A DNA stretch of 13,039 nt, taken from NCBI GenBank assembly GCA_964353405.1, contig CAYGWJ010000299.1, positions 1-13,039 on the forward strand, in the 5' to 3' direction. Below the pieces are notes generated by a model that searched no databases, was not told the origin of the DNA, and saw only the letters and a list, made by a program, of their open reading frames with translations. This stretch comes from JBGLNJ01 sp964353405. GTDB taxonomy: Bacteria; Chloroflexota; Anaerolineae; Fen-1058. The position numbers were made by a program, and so were the translations under genes. Below, piece after piece: positions 1-6,851 of this stretch (its first letter is position 1; every line of letters begins with the position of its first letter).

Positions 1-7
1 CCACGCC

Positions 8-259
8 CTAGTTGAGCAGTGAAAGCCGCCGATAGTGACGCACCACATCCATCTGCGCCAGCTCGGGCAGAGGCAGGTCGTCTCGCACCAGACCTTCAGG
101 CAGCGCAGCGAGCGGAACGTCCGGCTCGGGCATTCTCACGCCGCAGCGACCCGGCGCGGAAATCTCGTAAACCAATGGCTCTTGCATCGTATGACCCGTC
201 TTTTCGGTCATCGTATGACCCGTCTTTTCGGTCATAGTATGACCCGTTCTTTCGGTCAT
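8..259 (-). CDS. gcvPB: Glycine dehydrogenase (decarboxylating) subunit 2, N-terminal part, ended by in-frame TAG
   Basis: GcvPB is the PLP-binding half of the split glycine cleavage P-protein; with GcvPA it decarboxylates glycine and passes the aminomethyl group to lipoyl-GcvH in the cytoplasm. The 83 visible residues match the family N-terminus: YEISAPGRCGVRMPEPDVP, then the acidic/proline stretch, then VVRHYRRLSLLN. In homologues this last motif continues with an aromatic residue or His and then GVDTGFYPLGSCTMKYNP. Here the next codon is TAG (8-10), followed by GGC GTG, i.e. the expected G-V, before the window ends. A Tyr codon changed to amber is the simplest reading, so this is either a nonsense-interrupted gene or a base error. 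The start at 259 overlaps the gcvPA stop as ATGA and has an AGGAGG upstream. The first residues are three copies of an 8-residue repeat, so in-frame ATGs at 235, 211 and 187 are alternatives; MQEPLVYE at 187 is where family similarity begins. The normal gene is about 480-520 codons. Confidence 0.82.
   Translation of the reverse strand: MTERTGHTMTEKTGHTMTEKTGHTMQEPLVYEISAPGRCGVRMPEPDVPLAALPEGLVRDDLPLPELAQMDVVRHYRRLSLLN
188..259 (-). repeat. Three tandem 24-bp repeats at the start of gcvPB
   Basis: Three head-to-tail 24-bp units lie at 188-211, 212-235 and 236-259 on the plus strand. The first two are identical and the third differs at a few bases. Read on the minus strand each unit begins with ATG and encodes MTEKTGHT (MTERTGHT in the outermost copy), so the repeat keeps frame and multiplies the start codon. 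It looks like slippage expansion of the first eight codons of gcvPB. Confidence 0.92.
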
Positions 260-1698
260 CGCGCCCTCCTCGCAGCTTTTTGGGTCGTCTTGGTAGCTTG
301 CCGGGCCGGTTTCTTGACAGCCCTCTGGGACTTTTTAACAGCTTTCTTGGGCGGCTTGGGCGAGAGATGCTCCAGCGCCGCCACCAGCTCGTCAATCTGT
401 TCCTTGGTGTTCATCTCGGTCACAGCCACGAGCATGTGATTCTTGAGGTGAGGATAAGCCTGGCCCAGATCGTAGCCGCCGAGGATGCCGTGCTCGCTCA
501 ACAAGTGCGCGTTGACGGAGGCCACGCTCCTGGGGAACTTGACGACGAACTCGTTAAAGAACGGCTTGCGCTTGTCCACTACAAAGCCGCGCAGCGCGTC
601 AATCTGCTCGGCGGCATAGTGCGCCTTGTGATAGTTCAATTCGGCCACGTTGCGCAGGCCACACTTGCCCAGGGTGGACATATAGACCGCCGCCGCCAGC
701 GCCATCAAGCCTTGATTGGAGCAGATATTCGACGTGGCCTTTTCACGGCGAATGTGCTGCTCGCGGGTGGATAGCGTCAGCACATAGCCGCGCTGATTAT
801 CCACATCCACTGTCTCGCCGACCAGTCGCCCGGCCATTTGCCGCACGAGGTTCTTGCGCGTGGTAAAGAAACCGAGGTACGGCCCGCCAAAGCTCAGCGG
901 GATGCCGAGCGGCTGGCCCTCGCCGCAGACAATGTCCGCGCCGAATTGGCCGGGCGGCGTGAGCAGACCGAGGCTCATCGGGTTCGCCACGACGATGAGC
1001 AGCGCGCCCGCCGCGTGAACCGCATCGGCCAGGCCCTGGAGGTCTTCGATCTGCCCGAAAAAGTTGGGACTTGATACGACGAGCGCGGCTGTCTTGTCGT
1101 CGAGCAACTTTTGCAGGTCGGGGATCGCCGCAGTGAGGTTCTCGTCACCCGTGATGTTCAATTCCATGCCCTGCGTGTACGTGCGGACCACTTGACGATA
1201 TTGCGGGTGAACGGCTGGGCTCACAACCACCTTGCGCCGATCGCCTCGGCTCACCGCCACGGCCATCATCACGCCTTCAGCCAGCGCCGTCGCGCCGTCA
1301 TAGTGGCTGGCGTTGGAAACCTCCATGCCGGTGAGCGCGCACATCATGCTCTGATACTCGAACATGGCCTGGAGCGTGCCTTGCGAGATTTCCGGCTGGT
1401 ACGGCGTATAAGCCGTGTAAAACTCGCCGCGGCTGAGGACATAGTTGACGGTCGTGGGAATATAGTGGTTGTACGCGCCCGCGCCCAGGAAGCACGCCAA
1501 GTCGGCCGTATTGACGTTGGCGCTGGCAATATTTTGCAGCTCCCACATCACTTCCATTTCGGAAACGGCCGGCGGCAAATCCAGCCTGGGGAAGCGAACC
1601 GCTTCCGGCACATCGCGAAAGAGGTCTTGCATTTTTTCGACGCCGATGGTCTTGAGCATTTCGAACCGCTCGGCGTCGGTATGTGGAATGTACGGCAT
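256..1698 (-). CDS. gcvPA: Glycine dehydrogenase (decarboxylating) subunit 1 with basic C-terminal tail
   Basis: This is the N-terminal-half subunit of the split P-protein of the glycine cleavage system; it forms the active decarboxylase with GcvPB. The 480-residue product starts MPYIPHTDAERFEMLKTIGV, typical of the family. It has the core segments GAYNHYIPTTVNYVLSRGEF, TPYQPEISQGTLQAMFEYQS, GEGQPLGIPLSFGGPYLGFF and REQHIRREKATSNICSNQGL. I chose the ATG at 1698 because GGAG lies 5-9 bases upstream and the family N-terminus begins there; a TTG at 1716 would add six residues. Homologues usually end near 445-450 residues. Here about 36 further residues (444-480, nt 256-366) form a Lys/Ala/Arg-rich tail with 14 basic and no acidic residues, resembling histone-H1-like tails. 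The gene sits about 50 bases after gcvH and overlaps gcvPB by ATGA, so the three are co-transcribed and the last two probably translationally coupled. The TGA stop is at 256-258. Confidence 0.95.
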   Translation of the reverse strand: MPYIPHTDAERFEMLKTIGVEKMQDLFRDVPEAVRFPRLDLPPAVSEMEVMWELQNIASANVNTADLACFLGAGAYNHYIPTTVNYVLSRGEFYTAYTPYQPEISQGTLQAMFEYQSMMCALTGMEVSNASHYDGATALAEGVMMAVAVSRGDRRKVVVSPAVHPQYRQVVRTYTQGMELNITGDENLTAAIPDLQKLLDDKTAALVVSSPNFFGQIEDLQGLADAVHAAGALLIVVANPMSLGLLTPPGQFGADIVCGEGQPLGIPLSFGGPYLGFFTTRKNLVRQMAGRLVGETVDVDNQRGYVLTLSTREQHIRREKATSNICSNQGLMALAAAVYMSTLGKCGLRNVAELNYHKAHYAAEQIDALRGFVVDKRKPFFNEFVVKFPRSVASVNAHLLSEHGILGGYDLGQAYPHLKNHMLVAVTEMNTKEQIDELVAALEHLSPKPPKKAVKKSQRAVKKPARQATKTTQKAARRAR

Positions 1699-1699
1699 A

Positions 1700-1746
1700 A
1701 ATTCTCCAATTCTCAATTTTCAATTGACAATTGATAATTGAAAATT
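1700..1746. repeat. AATTNNN heptad repeat in the gcvH-gcvPA spacer
   Basis: Almost the whole spacer between gcvH and gcvPA is a 7-bp periodic array: AATTCTCC (8 bp), then AATTCTC, AATTTTC, AATTGAC, AATTGAT, AATTGAA and a final AATT. Because AATT is self-complementary and the variable triplets partly mirror each other, the array can also fold (AATTTTCAATT near 1715 against AATTGAAAATT near 1736). The GGAG used as ribosome binding site for gcvPA is made by the complement of its first unit. Two further units (AATTTTC AATTGAA) lie at 2323-2336, in the riboswitch leader. Confidence 0.85.
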
Positions 1747-1748
1747 AC

Positions 1749-2135
1749 CTAGTGCGCTTCGGACGCGACAAACGCTTCGTACGCTGCCACATCCATCAGC
1801 GCTTCAAACTGCGCCGGGTTCGAAGGCTTGAACTTGATCAGCCACGACGCAAAGGCATCCGTGTTGATCTGGCCCGGCTCGTCGGGCAGCGCTTCGTTGA
1901 CGGCAGTGATGGCGCCATCCATCGGCATGTACAAGTCCGAGGCGGCCTTGACCGACTCGACGACGCCGAACGACTGGCCCTGCTTGAAGGTCTTGCCCAC
2001 AGCAGGCAGTTCCACATAGACCAAATCGGAAAGCTGGCTCTGCGCGTGATCGCTGATGCCAGCCACGGCCTCGCCACCCTCCAGGCGAACCCACTCGTGA
2101 GACTTTATGTATCGAGCCTTCGGATCCGTTTTCAT
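1749..2135 (-). CDS. gcvH: Glycine cleavage system H protein
   Basis: GcvH is the lipoyl carrier that shuttles the aminomethyl intermediate from the P-protein to the T-protein and is reoxidised by the L-protein. The 128-residue product is normal length for the family. It has the opening KARYIKSHEWVRLEGGEAVAGISDHAQ, the lipoyl-domain core LSDLVYVELPAVGKTFKQG and the lipoylation motif GVVESVKAASDLY with the acceptor Lys at residue 63. After it come the conserved D-G-x-I-x-x-V-N segment (DGAITAVNEAL) and the W-L-I-K strand. I chose the ATG at 2135 because AGGAGG lies 7 bases upstream; an ATG at 2195 would add 20 unrelated residues and run into the riboswitch. It is the first gene of a gcvH-gcvPA-gcvPB transcript; gcvT and lpd are not in view. 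Confidence 0.96.
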   Translation of the reverse strand: MKTDPKARYIKSHEWVRLEGGEAVAGISDHAQSQLSDLVYVELPAVGKTFKQGQSFGVVESVKAASDLYMPMDGAITAVNEALPDEPGQINTDAFASWLIKFKPSNPAQFEALMDVAAYEAFVASEAH

Positions 2136-2169
2136 TGTCTTTCCTCCTATTTTATGACAAATGCAACAC

Positions 2170-2198
2170 GGGACACACAGCTCGTGGCTGCGCATCCC
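2170..2198 (-). promoter_or_regulatory. Long hairpin directly after the glycine aptamer
   Basis: On the minus strand GGGATGCGCAGC pairs over 12 bp (nine Watson-Crick, three G-U) with GCTGTGTGTCCC around a CACGA loop. It follows the aptamer immediately and ends 21 bases before the gcvH Shine-Dalgarno. There is no U-run after it, so it is not a canonical intrinsic terminator. Its place matches the partial 'ghost' stem described for single-aptamer glycine riboswitches, or part of the expression platform; the sequence alone does not decide. Confidence 0.6.
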
Positions 2199-2306
2199 CT
2201 GTCTATTGACCTGAGAGATTCATCCCGAATCACTTGGGATTTGCCCCATCGGCGTTACGCGCTGGTGAAGGCGGCACCGCGATGCCGCGCCACAAGACTC
2301 TCCCCC
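2196..2306 (-). promoter_or_regulatory. Glycine riboswitch (single aptamer) in the gcvH leader
   Basis: Read on the minus strand the leader contains the glycine-aptamer hallmarks in order. GGGGGAGAG (2306-2298) is the 5' side of P1, closed by CTCTCAGG at 2218-2211. Inside lies CGCCGATGGGGCAA, matching the consensus CGCCGAAGGGGCAA in all but one base, followed by a short stem ATCCC...GGGAT. After P1 comes GTCAATAGACAG, matching the conserved linker that contains GGACAG. Only one aptamer is present. Such elements sense glycine and usually switch on gcv genes when it is abundant, which fits a glycine cleavage operon immediately downstream. Mechanism (termination or translation) is not clear: there is no U-tract, which leans towards translational control of gcvH. 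Confidence 0.88.
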
Positions 2307-2335
2307 ACCAACCTGATTATGTAATTTTCAATTGA

Positions 2336-2364
2336 ATGATATACTCAATTCATTTTTCGTGCAA
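2336..2364 (-). promoter_or_regulatory. Candidate sigma70-type promoter for the riboswitch-gcvH operon
   Basis: On the minus strand TTGCAC (2364-2359) lies 17 bases from TATCAT (2341-2336), placing a start near 2329, about 23 bases before the aptamer. The -10 matches TATAAT at five of six positions; the -35 is weak. Confidence 0.42.
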
Positions 2365-2495
2365 GTTGCGGCTGTACGTCCGTAATCGCAGGGTTATCTT
2401 CTCGGCCTAGCTTCTGTCAGATAGACCGCAATGCTAGATGTTCAACGCATGCAACTTGGAAGTTTGGGGAAAATGCCGAAAACTTTAAGGTTCAA

Positions 2496-2524
2496 CTGTC
2501 AAAAAATCGCTTATAGTATATCAT
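2496..2524 (+). promoter_or_regulatory. Candidate promoter for the Ig-repeat protein
   Basis: CTGTCA (2496-2501) and TATCAT (2519-2524) are separated by exactly 17 bases within an AT-rich patch; a start near 2531 would leave a leader of about 170 bases that includes the 17-bp inverted repeat. Overlapping -10 choices (TATAGT, TAGTAT) exist in the same patch. Confidence 0.38.
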
Positions 2525-2555
2525 GGAATGTTTAGCGGCCTAAATCGCGCCGAAT

Positions 2556-2638
2556 AAGTCGATTCCGCTTTTTGATGCCGAATTGGCCGATTCCAAGCGT
2601 AAAATGATCCGCCAGCAACGGAAAAGCGGAATCGACTT
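2556..2638. repeat. Perfect 17-bp inverted repeat with 49-bp interior
   Basis: AAGTCGATTCCGCTTTT at 2556-2572 recurs as its exact reverse complement at 2622-2638. The interior carries a related imperfect copy (GCCGAAT..GCCGATTCC near 2578-2594, compare GCCGAAT..GTCGATTCC at 2550-2566), so the CGATTCC core appears three times. As RNA it would form a 17-bp stem ahead of the Ig-repeat gene; as DNA it could be a two-arm operator or a small mobile palindrome. Confidence 0.85.
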
Positions 2639-2703
2639 TCTCGACAAGATAAGGCGTTTTGGGGCCTTCTAAACATTACATGTATATCTGTATGGAGCAA
2701 CCT

Positions 2704-5700
2704 ATGAACACCACTGCCAGACTGCGTATCATTCTAGCAATCGCACTGGGCACGTTGACCGTGGGATGTGTCATCCTCTTCCTGGGCATGGCGACGGCTG
2801 TTCGTGCTGACTCGCCTGTGGACGGCTTTCTTACACCCGGTGCAGGCGATGTCATTTCATTCACGACCAGCCTGGGCATTCTCGGCGCTGAAACCGCAAC
2901 GACCCATGCCAGTGACCAGGCTGCTGTGCTGCTCACTTCGACCGTCGTTGGCAAAGCCGTCATCACTGCGACTTTCGGCATGGCGATTAACGATCCTGGC
3001 CCACCATCCACAGTGACGCCAGGCGCAAGTCCAGCCAGCATTATCGCAAACGGCACTTTAACCTCGACCATCGCGGCGACGATTAGCGACGAATTGTCTC
3101 AGCCGGTGGCAGATGGCACGCTGGTCACGTTTACGACCAGTTTAGGCAGCTTTCCCAGTGCGCCATACGTACGCACGACAGAGGGTGGCATGGTCACTGC
3201 TACCCTTACGTCGTCCACCAGGATGGGCACGGCGACCATTACCATCTCGGCTGCAAGCGCCTTTAGCAATACTACCGTTCAGTTCATCGCCGGCGATCCG
3301 ACGACGATCACGGTCCTGCTTAATCCTGCTGTCGTCACCGTTGGAACAACCCGAGCGTTCACAGCCACCGGTCAAGACCTGTACCACAACCCGGTCATGA
3401 TCACGCCAACGTGGACGACCAACGTAGGCCCACGGCCAATGAGCGTGATGAATGGGCTAACGGCGACGGCAATCTTTACCGCACAGACCCAACCTGCCCC
3501 CGCCCGGGGTGTCATCACCGCCACCTACCGCGGCAGATCTGGCACAGCCATCATCAACATTGTTCCGGGCACTGTGGCAACCCTCACCGTCTCGCCTGAT
3601 CCGGTTACGGTCACAGCTGGAACGACACGGTCGTTTACGGCGACCGGCCAAGATCTGTACCACAACGCTGTGCTGATCACGCCAACATGGAGCAGCAATG
3701 TGGGCTCGGCAGCCGGGGTGACCCAGGGGCTAACTGCGACGGCCATCTTTACCGCCCAGCGCAGCCCAGCGCCCGCCACCGGCATTATCATGGCCACCTA
3801 CGACAATGTCGCCGGCACGGCATCCGTCAACCTGGTGACTGGCGCGCCCTACACGGTGACACTGTGGGCCACTCAGCCTGCGGTGGTCGTTGGCAGCAGT
3901 AGCCCTTTGAAAGCATATGTCACCGACCGATTCAACAACTATGTTGCCAACAACACCCTGGTTACGTTTGCCAGCAGTTTGGGTGACCCGCCGCCTCCTG
4001 ATTGGACATTGGGTGGATTGGCCGCTTCTGTCAGTCATTCGACGGTCGCCGGTACAGCTTACATCACCGCCACCAGTGTGGGCGTGACCGGGACGACGAG
4101 GGTGAACTTTTTTCCGGGCCAGCCCTTTAGCATCACCTTGCAAGCAAACCCGGTGACCCAGACGGTTGGCTACAGCAGCACGTTGACTGCCAGCGTCTTT
4201 GACCAGTATCACAACCTGGTGACGCAGACTGTAGCCGTAAGCTTTAACGGCAGTTTACGCAACCCTGTGCCCCAGGTTGTGACGACGGCGAGCGGCCGTG
4301 CCCGGTCATGGATTACAGACACCGTGTCGGGATCAAGATTCATCACTGCGACCAGTCAGCCATCGGCGCAGCCAGGCACGACCACGGTGACCTTTTTGCC
4401 CGACCGGCCTTACAGCATGACGTTGAAGGCTGTTCCAACCTCCCAGGTCGTGGGCAACAACAGCGTCCTGACAGCAACAGTCTATGACCGGTATAACAAC
4501 ACGGTCAAGAATGGCACGCCGGTCACGTTTACTGTCAGCCGGGGCAGCATCGTGTCGCGGGCGGCGACGACGAACGGTGCCGCTACCTCGCTGATCAGCG
4601 ACACGCTGGCCGGCACACGGACCATCACTGCCACCACCACTGGCGCGGTCGCCAAGACGACAACCGTGACCTTTACCCCTGGCCGGCTCAACCACGTTGC
4701 CATCTCGCCCAAGACGGTCACGATCGCCGCCGGGCAGACCCAGACCTACACTGTCCAAGGCTTTGATGTCTACGACAACAGCCTGGGCGACGCGACGAGC
4801 AGCACGACTTTTACCATCACCCCGGTGGCCGGCGGCTCGTGGGCGGCCAACATTTACACCAGCCGGGTCGCTGGCGCCTGGACCGTCACCGGGACCAATG
4901 GCGCCGTCACCGACACTGCCAAGCTGACCGTCAACCCCGGCGTGCCGTACACGATTACGGTGCAGGTCTTGCCACTCAGCCAGGTCGCCAACAGCGGCGC
5001 AGTCGCTACCATCACTGCCACTATCATGGACCGCTATGACAACCTGCTCGCCGGACAGATGCTGACCGGCACACTCCCGAACACTATGGGCACGATCAGT
5101 GGTCTGGGTCTGACGGACGCGGCGGGTCAAGCGTATGGCCTCTGGACGGCAGGAACAGATCCAGGTCAAACTCCGCTTCAGGTCACCAATGGCAGTCTCA
5201 CCGGCACGAGGCAGGTGTCCCTGATTCGCGGTGCACCATCCAAGATTTCGGTCCAGGTCAACCCGAACGTGCTATTTGCCAATAGCGGCATGACCGCCAC
5301 GGTCAATGTCACAATTTTGGACGCCTACAGCAACCCACTCCCACTTGTGGCAGTGGTCGGCACTATCTCCCCAACTACCCTTGGCAGCGTCGGCGTGTTC
5401 AATTTCACAGATGACAATGGGCGAGCGTCCAGCACCTGGACGGCGGAGTCGGGCAGCGTCGTGGGCGCCGGCCTGCTGAGAGTCAGTTATTCTGATACCC
5501 TCTTGGGCACAGCCGATATCACGTTGACGAGCGACCCTGATCCCAACCGGGCCACATGTCGTTTGCAGGTCAATCCCCCCCAACTGGTGGTCAATAGCGG
5601 CGCGACGGCTACCGTCACTGCCACCGTGATTGATCGCTACAGTAATCTCATTCCGAGCTTTATTGTGACCGGCAGCGTCATCCCACCCACGCTGGGAAGT

Positions 5701-6663
5701 CTGGAATGGTTAGGCCCCACGAATGCACAAGGGCAGGCGGTTGGAATCTGGACAGCCGGCGCCGTGCCTGGCAGCGGCGTGTTGCGTGCGTGCAACGACG
5801 TCATCACCATCTCCGTCGTGCCCAGATATGTGTATATGCCCGTGCTCTTCCGAAACGGCCCACCCGACCCCAAGGCGGTGATGGTGAGGTTCAAACCAGA
5901 CTTGGAGTCTACTTATCAAACCAGCGTAACGCTTGAGGTCTCGGCGACCATCGAAAGCGATACAGTAGCATGGATGCGCTTCAGCAACGACCGTGTCACA
6001 TGGAGTGACTGGCGCGCCTTTGCTCCCACGACTACTTGGACGCTCGACCCCAACAATGGCCTCAAGACAGTGTACGCACAGTTCGCCGGGCGCTCCGGGG
6101 GCGTGTCTGGCATCGTCTCTGACCAGATCTTGCTGTTCAACAATGGCGATTTCTCGCAGGCGAATCTTGCCGGCTGGACAGTCGATCTGTACAGCAAGTT
6201 GCCAGTCAGTACATCTATTGATGATCCGAATCGTCCCGGCGACCCGGCGGGATTGTTAGGCAGCCCAGCATTCACTTGCACTGGCGTCCCCACCGGCTAT
6301 GCCAGCCTGTCCCAATCCTTTGTCATGCCTGACGTGCCAGCCGGGCAACAGCTTGTCCTCACGTTCTATTACCACGTTTTCACATTTGACTTCAATCCAA
6401 ACTTGGATGAGCACGTTGATAGATTCGACGTGCTGATCAATGGTGAAAGGGTTTTGAGGGATATGAACGACGATAAACAGAAACAGTACCGATGTGCCCC
6501 TGTCATTGATATGGATGGCAAATACGTCAGTAAACCTGTGAAAGGCAATCCGGGTGATTCCATCCCAGTGGTCTTTCGCCTGTACAATGAGCCGGACCTA
6601 CTTTTCAATACTTACGTGTACCTGGACGATGTGCATCTGCGATTTCAACCGATGGCACCCTAG
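2704..6663 (+). CDS. Large secreted protein with about eleven Ig-like (Big/invasin-type) repeats and a lectin-like C-terminus
   Basis: The 1319-residue product opens with a Sec signal peptide: basic RLR, a hydrophobic core and a cleavage site after VRA (residue 35). A truncated Ig-like domain follows, then about ten beta-sandwich units of 85-100 residues. Nine share the core D-x-[YF]-x-N (DLYHN twice, DRFNN, DQYHN, DRYNN, DVYDN, DRYDN, DAYSN, DRYSN), and several contain VTFTTSLG-like strands typical of invasin/Big_1 domains. Units three and four are near copies, offset by 276 nt. At about residue 1044 YMPVLFRN ends the repeat region. A module around 1060-1145 (MRFSNDRVTWSDWRAF...KTVYAQF) and a final jelly-roll-like domain (about 1148-1315, NTYVYLDDVHL) follow. 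No LPXTG or C-terminal membrane anchor is visible, so it is probably released or held non-covalently; adhesion or substrate binding is inferred. The ATG at 2704 has GGAG six bases upstream; a TTG at 2659 would add 15 residues ahead of the signal. It appears monocistronic. Confidence 0.9.
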   Translation: MNTTARLRIILAIALGTLTVGCVILFLGMATAVRADSPVDGFLTPGAGDVISFTTSLGILGAETATTHASDQAAVLLTSTVVGKAVITATFGMAINDPGPPSTVTPGASPASIIANGTLTSTIAATISDELSQPVADGTLVTFTTSLGSFPSAPYVRTTEGGMVTATLTSSTRMGTATITISAASAFSNTTVQFIAGDPTTITVLLNPAVVTVGTTRAFTATGQDLYHNPVMITPTWTTNVGPRPMSVMNGLTATAIFTAQTQPAPARGVITATYRGRSGTAIINIVPGTVATLTVSPDPVTVTAGTTRSFTATGQDLYHNAVLITPTWSSNVGSAAGVTQGLTATAIFTAQRSPAPATGIIMATYDNVAGTASVNLVTGAPYTVTLWATQPAVVVGSSSPLKAYVTDRFNNYVANNTLVTFASSLGDPPPPDWTLGGLAASVSHSTVAGTAYITATSVGVTGTTRVNFFPGQPFSITLQANPVTQTVGYSSTLTASVFDQYHNLVTQTVAVSFNGSLRNPVPQVVTTASGRARSWITDTVSGSRFITATSQPSAQPGTTTVTFLPDRPYSMTLKAVPTSQVVGNNSVLTATVYDRYNNTVKNGTPVTFTVSRGSIVSRAATTNGAATSLISDTLAGTRTITATTTGAVAKTTTVTFTPGRLNHVAISPKTVTIAAGQTQTYTVQGFDVYDNSLGDATSSTTFTITPVAGGSWAANIYTSRVAGAWTVTGTNGAVTDTAKLTVNPGVPYTITVQVLPLSQVANSGAVATITATIMDRYDNLLAGQMLTGTLPNTMGTISGLGLTDAAGQAYGLWTAGTDPGQTPLQVTNGSLTGTRQVSLIRGAPSKISVQVNPNVLFANSGMTATVNVTILDAYSNPLPLVAVVGTISPTTLGSVGVFNFTDDNGRASSTWTAESGSVVGAGLLRVSYSDTLLGTADITLTSDPDPNRATCRLQVNPPQLVVNSGATATVTATVIDRYSNLIPSFIVTGSVIPPTLGSLEWLGPTNAQGQAVGIWTAGAVPGSGVLRACNDVITISVVPRYVYMPVLFRNGPPDPKAVMVRFKPDLESTYQTSVTLEVSATIESDTVAWMRFSNDRVTWSDWRAFAPTTTWTLDPNNGLKTVYAQFAGRSGGVSGIVSDQILLFNNGDFSQANLAGWTVDLYSKLPVSTSIDDPNRPGDPAGLLGSPAFTCTGVPTGYASLSQSFVMPDVPAGQQLVLTFYYHVFTFDFNPNLDEHVDRFDVLINGERVLRDMNDDKQKQYRCAPVIDMDGKYVSKPVKGNPGDSIPVVFRLYNEPDLLFNTYVYLDDVHLRFQPMAP
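3298..3843 (+). repeat. Pair of near-identical Ig-domain coding repeats
   Basis: Two consecutive units of about 276 bp encode very similar domains. Both contain TATGQDLYHN, ITPTW and GLTATAIFTAQ, and the shared GTACCACAAC occurs at 3381 and 3657. The other domains are much more diverged, so this pair is the most recent internal duplication in the gene. Confidence 0.8.
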
Positions 6664-6675
6664 CCCCGCAACCAA

Positions 6676-6695
6676 CCCCTGGTAAGTCCCAGGGG
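6676..6695. terminator. Weak hairpin after the Ig-repeat gene
   Basis: CCCCTGG and CCAGGGG form a 7-bp GC-rich stem with a 6-base loop 13 bases after the TAG stop. No T-run follows on the plus strand, so it is at best an atypical terminator or an RNA-end stabiliser. Confidence 0.3.
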
Positions 6696-6756
6696 CAACC
6701 CCAACGGCTATCCTGCAGTAGCGGCGGACGACTCGAACCACCTTCAGGGCCGAGAG

Positions 6757-6785
6757 TTGATGTGTCGCCGTTTCTAGTGTATCAT
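6757..6785 (+). promoter_or_regulatory. Candidate promoter for the PfkB-family kinase
   Basis: TTGATG (6757-6762) and TATCAT (6780-6785) are separated by exactly 17 bases, four and five of six matches to the sigma70 consensus. A start near 6792 gives a leader of about 60 bases ending in a strong GAGGAGG site. Confidence 0.5.
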
Positions 6786-6851
6786 CTGCTTCGGTCGGAC
6801 GCACATTGTCAAGAGCTCGTTCCAAAAAAATCCACCCAGTGAGGAGGCACA

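Larger units (their letters stand above)
2136..2703. other. Divergent intergenic region between gcvH and the Ig-repeat protein
   Basis: This gene-free stretch holds, from left to right, the post-aptamer hairpin, the glycine riboswitch, a minus-strand promoter candidate, a plus-strand promoter candidate at 2496-2524 and a 17-bp inverted repeat in the presumed leader of the plus-strand gene. Between 2365 and 2495 I see no ORF, RNA or repeat that I can name. Confidence 0.8.

Noticed and set aside
188..259. CRISPR or direct-repeat array from the 24-bp copies.
   Set aside because: The units are contiguous without spacers and are in-frame codons of gcvPB.
280..1734. Long plus-strand ORFs opposite gcvPA (280-774 and 1111-1734).
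   Set aside because: They are antisense to a clearly conserved gene, have no family resemblance and arise from its GC-rich codon bias.
2170..2198. Intrinsic terminator in the gcvH leader.
   Set aside because: The stem is strong but no U-tract follows, so I describe it as a regulatory hairpin instead.
4333..5169. 278-residue minus-strand ORF opposite the Ig-repeat gene.
   Set aside because: Antisense shadow with a low-complexity, charged composition; the plus frame has a signal peptide and conserved repeats.
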